Assembly (NCBI GenBank): GCA_002335145.1 | Contig: DDBV01000017.1 | Location: forward strand, 1 to 9,261 | Origin: Patescibacteria group bacterium UBA2023 | GTDB lineage: Bacteria > Patescibacteriota > Gracilibacteria > BD1-5 > UBA2023 | DNA length: 9,261 bases | Reading direction: 5' to 3' | Part shown: positions 6,330-9,261 of the stretch, one piece after another | How the letters are laid out: each line of letters starts with the position of its first letter | Position numbering within the stretch: the stretch's first letter is position 1 | Made by a program: the position numbers and the translations under genes | The notes under the pieces: model-generated | The model's input: the letters and a program-made list of their open reading frames with translations, nothing else | The model's database searches: none | Told to the model about the DNA's origin: nothing

Positions 6330-7727
6330 TTAGGCGGTGAGTCCCGATCGAATCCATTCGATGAGTTCCGCAATCTTCACGGTTTCCTGTTCTCCGGAAT
6401 CGCGATGGCGGACGGTTACTTCGCCACGGTCGTAGTGCTCGCTGTCGATGGTTACGCACCAAGGTGTCCCGATTTCATCGAACCGGTAGTAGCGCTTGCC
6501 GATGGCCCCCGCCTCATCGTACTCCACGTTGAACTCGCGAGCAAGCAGCCGGTAGACTTCCATGGCTTCGGCGGAGAGCTTCTTCACCACCGGCAGTACC
6601 GCGGCCGTGACCGGCGCGATCGATGGCTTGAACCGCATAATCGTGCGCTCTCCGTCATCGGTCGCCACGCGGTCGTAGGCTTCGCACATGACGGCGAGGG
6701 TAAGACGCGAGAGTCCGAATGCTGGCTCAATAACGTACGGCACATACTTCGTATTATCTGTGGGATCAAAGTACGAGAGATCACGCCCAGAGAGCTTCAT
6801 GTGAGCCGAGAGGTCGTAGTCGGTGCGGTTGGCGAGCGTTTCGATTTCTCACCACCCGAACGGGAACCGATACTCCAAGTCTCCGGCAGCGCGGGAATAA
6901 TGCGGGAGCTCTCCGGTCGGGATCGGCTTCCATTGTACGCGTTCAGCAGCGAGTCCCAGTCCTTCCACTGCGAGCCGCTTGGATTCAGTAAGCCAATGTT
7001 CAAACCATACCTCGTCTGTGCCGGGTTTGACGAAGTACTCCATCTCCATCTGTTCGAATTCGCGAGTGCGGTAGGTGAAGTTTCCCGGAGTGATTTCGTT
7101 GCGGAAGGATTTACCGACCTGCGCGATTCCGAATGGAAGCTTGCGACGGCTCGTGCGTGCCACGTGGGCGAAATCTACAAACATTCCTTGCGCTGTTTCG
7201 GGACGGAGAAATATTTCATTCTTCGCATCTTCCGTAACGCCTTGGAATGTTTTGAACATGAGATTGAACCGTCGGATATCCGTCCAATCGCTTGCCCCAC
7301 ACTCAGGACACTTGATATTCTTGGCGCGAATAAAGGCGATAAGATCTTCCGATGGCGTCTTGTCTCCAGCCCAGTTTTTTGGAGTTTCGGTTTCACCGGT
7401 CGCAAGGAGAGCCTCTACGAGCTTGTCGGCACGAGCTCGGGATTTACAGGCTTTACAATCCATGAGCGGATCGGCGAATCCAGTCGCATGGCCGCTCGCG
7501 ACCCAGACTTGTGGATTCATGAGGATGGCCGAATCGAGCAGGGTCATATCGGTCCGTTCGCGCACGAACATGCGCATCCATGTCGAGCGGATATTCTCCT
7601 TGAGCAGTGATCCGTATGGCCCATAGTCCCAGGAGTTGGCGAGACCGCCATAGATCTCGGACCCGGGATACACGAATCCACGGTCGGTAGCGAGTCGGAC
7701 GACTTCGTCCATAGAGGATGCCGGCAT
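6330..7727 (-). CDS. glyS: Glycyl-tRNA synthetase, single-chain (alpha2) type
   Basis: A class II synthetase of 465 residues that charges tRNA-Gly. Order from the N-terminus: RGFVYPGSEIYGG at about 16-28, a zinc-binding insertion with C-K-A-C (91-94) and C-P-E-C (140-143), RPETAQG near 175-181, motif 2 FRNEITPGNFTYRTREFEQM at 208-227, FPFGW-G-E at 288-294, motif 3 EPAFGLSR at 334-341, then an anticodon-binding domain to the end. The glycine of FPFGW-G-E is encoded by UGA (6849-6851); the family has glycine there, which directly supports code 25. The start M-P-A-S-S-M-D-E-V-V matches the usual short N-terminus; an upstream Met at 7832 would translate the T-box leader and is rejected. No Shine-Dalgarno sequence is seen. 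Regulation is by the promoter and T-box-like leader upstream. The enzyme must also charge the UGA-reading tRNA-Gly of this lineage. Confidence 0.97.
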
Positions 7728-7770
7728 AGGCGTGGGAATGAGGGAGTAAGCGTATTCGCGAGCCGAGGGA

Positions 7771-7863
7771 AACAAAAAGGGATTCGCAACAAAGTGCGAA
7801 TCCCGGGGTCCAGCGATTCCGGACGGTTCCACCCGAGTTCCGTCCCGCAGGACGACGGCTCAT
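7771..7863 (-). promoter_or_regulatory. T-box-like antiterminator/terminator leader of glyS, lacking space for Stem I
   Basis: On the minus strand GGGTGGAACCG (7834-7824) matches the T-box consensus GGGUGGNACCG. Around it, CTCGGG (7837-7832) pairs with CCCGGG (7807-7802, one G-U), a 7-base bulge TGGAACC follows, and GTCC pairs with GGAC: the standard A1-bulge-A2 antiterminator. TGGA would pair with UCCA at the end of tRNA-Gly, as in known glycine T-boxes. The terminator GGGATTCGC/GCGAATCCC (7804-7796, 7787-7779) plus TTTTTGTTT reuses the GGG of helix A1, so the two folds exclude each other. From the predicted start (7863) only about 25 bases precede A1, holding one hairpin (7855-7841) and no normal specifier stem. 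Confidence 0.72.
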
Positions 7864-7869
7864 GGGGGG

Positions 7870-7898
7870 AGTATATTCGAGAGGGGGGCTGGTGTCAA
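7870..7898 (-). promoter_or_regulatory. Sigma-70 type promoter of glyS
   Basis: TTGACA (7893-7898), a 17-base spacer and TATACT (7870-7875) on the minus strand, giving a predicted start at A7863. It begins five bases after the stop codon of the VirB6-like gene. It is the best-matching promoter in the window. Confidence 0.85.
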
Positions 7899-7903
7899 GG
7901 AGA

Positions 7904-9261
7904 CTAGAGTGCTTTCCATGCATCCTTTGCACTGGAGACACTTGCCCAATCCGCGCCGTCACCTCCGACATGTCCGCCGAGCGAGCTATCGAGGGCCGCC
8001 AAAGCTCCCTGTACTTGCGATATGTCTCCAGTCTTGAGCCAAGAGACAATGTCGCTTTTTGCTGTGCCGCCGGAGAAGTGAACATCCTTCATGGCTTCGA
8101 CCGCTTTTGCGACAGCATATCTTGCGGGAGAATTGGCTACGAATGCATCGAAAGTCGGACTTCACTTCTTTGCTTCCGTGAGTACAGCATCGAAGGCATT
8201 CGCAGCGGTTGGTTTGTCTCGAGATTCAAGATCACTATGCCGTGCACTAACCACTGCCGCTATTTCTGCAGGACTGCCACTTCCTCATGGATCAGGTGCT
8301 CCCATGGCCCTCGCAAGGTCGCGACCGAAATTCGAACCTTGCGTGGATGCGGCACTGCTCCATGCTGAGCTGAATTGCTGACCAGCTGATCAGAGTCCTT
8401 GATACGAAAGACTCTTTCCTCCACCGAGTGGAATCGAGGCGTATTGTGGCATCTTGGCGAGAGCTCACCCCACGCTCTTACCGAAGTTCTCGATTGGTGA
8501 GATTGCCTCCGCGGTAATCGTACTCGACTTGGCACCGGCCACCACCGCCATCCACAGAATGACGAGCGCGATGATCATGACGAGGATTTTTCCAAGTGCT
8601 CCAAATCCTACTTTCTTCACTTCCGCGAGATTCTTCGCGAGACCGAGCGGCATGCCAACAACCGTGAGCTTGAGTTGGGTCTCAGGGTTTCGTCCGATCG
8701 TAATGATTTCTTTGTCTCCCTCGGTCTTGAGCTGGACATAGCTCGTAGTTCCGTCCGACGATGTCTTGGTGGTATCGGTTGTTGCTACGACCACACAGAG
8801 CATCATACCGAATGACAGAGCCGCCGAAATGTACACCGGCACCATCGCGAGACCGATGAATTTCTTGAGATTATACTTGCCGAATCCATCATCCCCGCTG
8901 CCCATGACGTTTTCTCCGAGGAAGAAGAAGAGCCCAAACAGTGGCGAGAGAATGGCAAATATCCATAACTGGATGACGCGCGTGAAGAGGACGAAGACGA
9001 TTCCAATACAGAGGAGGAGCATGATGAAGAACATCGTGATTCCCGAGAAGAGTCCGAAGACAAGATCCCCCAAAGAACTGATCGAGTTTTCTGCTGAGAT
9101 TTTCGTGAGATCCTCTACTTTGAATATCCCGTAGGCGTAGACATAGAGAATGCTGTACGGACTATCGTCCTCCGACTCGAAGAGAGCCGTAAGGGGGAGT
9201 TCTCCCGTACATTTGATGCTCGGTTTTGCTGGGGTAGCACCACCAGTCGCTCCACCACCAG
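7904..9261 (-). CDS. VirB6/TrbL-like type IV secretion membrane protein, C-terminal part (5' end outside window)
   Basis: At least 451 residues are visible. A short Gly/Pro-containing extracellular-type segment leads into hydrophobic helices at about 66-92, 96-115, 134-159 and 222-242, including GITMFFIMLLLCIGIVFVLF and the TRVIQLWIFAILSPLFGLFF segment typical of VirB6/TrbL channel proteins (ILSPL after the helix is a recurring feature). A soluble, Ala/Ser/Gly-rich domain of about 200 residues ends the protein. Four UGA codons (8465, 8390, 8285, 8162) read as glycine; under the standard code the whole C-terminal domain is lost. VirB6 forms part of the inner-membrane channel of type IV secretion or conjugation systems. 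Other system genes would lie beyond the right edge. Stop TAG; no terminator before the glyS promoter. Assignment rests on membrane pattern and motif, not on an alignment. Confidence 0.75.

Noticed and set aside
6849..6851. UGA read as tryptophan (code 4) or selenocysteine
   Set aside because: The glyS motif and the GCS2 and CorC positions need glycine, and no SECIS-like hairpin was noticed after the UGA codons.
5814..7610. Very long plus-strand open frame (598 codons) opposite glyS
   Set aside because: It only mirrors glyS and the end of the VanY-type gene. Both real genes have catalytic motifs, and the antisense product is low in recognisable structure.
7728..7832. Longer glyS product starting at 7832
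   Set aside because: The added residues would come from the T-box bulge and terminator; synthetases of this type begin a few residues before the RGFVYP segment.
1..9261. CRISPR array, insertion sequence or attachment site
   Set aside because: No regularly spaced repeats, transposase motifs or terminal inverted repeats with target duplications were found. The only sizeable repeat is the tRNA-Val segment.

Overview
The window reads as bacterial chromosome from a lineage that translates UGA as glycine (genetic code 25), as known for Gracilibacteria and Absconditabacteria (SR1/BD1-5) in the Patescibacteria/CPR. The evidence is internal. Six of the nine confident protein genes are interrupted under the standard code, but only by UGA. 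Fourteen in-frame UGA codons fall mostly where glycine fits, including the FPFGW-G-E motif of glycyl-tRNA synthetase and the G-x-E-x-E motif of a GCS2-type ligase. All confident genes end in TAA or TAG. Base composition looks close to 50% GC by eye.

Layout. 1-397 (+): C-terminus of a CBS/CorC-HlyC protein. 441-1088 (-): ACT-domain protein with a helical, possibly DNA-binding N-terminus, preceded by three adjacent AT-rich palindromes. 1199-2494 and 2513-3217 (+): probable operon of a GCS2-type gamma-glutamyl ligase and a C26 gamma-glutamyl hydrolase-like amidotransferase. 3294-3715: two tRNA-Val genes on the minus strand, UAC and GAC anticodons, each with its own nearly identical promoter and leader, plus terminators. 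3721-4548 (-): ZIP-family metal transporter with degenerate metal-site motifs. 4787-5221 (+): unknown four-helix membrane protein. 5326-6264 (+): secreted VanY-type carboxypeptidase. 6330-7727 (-): glycyl-tRNA synthetase, preceded by a strong promoter and a T-box-like antiterminator/terminator switch. 7904-9261 (-): C-terminal part of a VirB6/TrbL-like type IV secretion membrane protein.

How it fits together. The most unusual part is the glyS leader. It holds a T-box sequence whose TGGA would pair with the UCCA end of tRNA-Gly, the standard two-helix antiterminator with a 7-nt bulge, and an overlapping intrinsic terminator. Yet the only good promoter leaves about 25 nt upstream of the antiterminator, too little for a normal Stem I. 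The organism uses glycine at UGA, and the glyS message itself needs UGA decoding at a conserved catalytic-domain glycine. Supply of charged tRNA-Gly and expression of its synthetase are therefore tied together. Other genes are surface or transport functions (VanY, ZIP, VirB6-like, CorC-like) and a small gamma-glutamyl metabolism pair. Start codons mostly lack Shine-Dalgarno sequences, and several follow pyrimidine-rich CTTCTT-like tracts instead.
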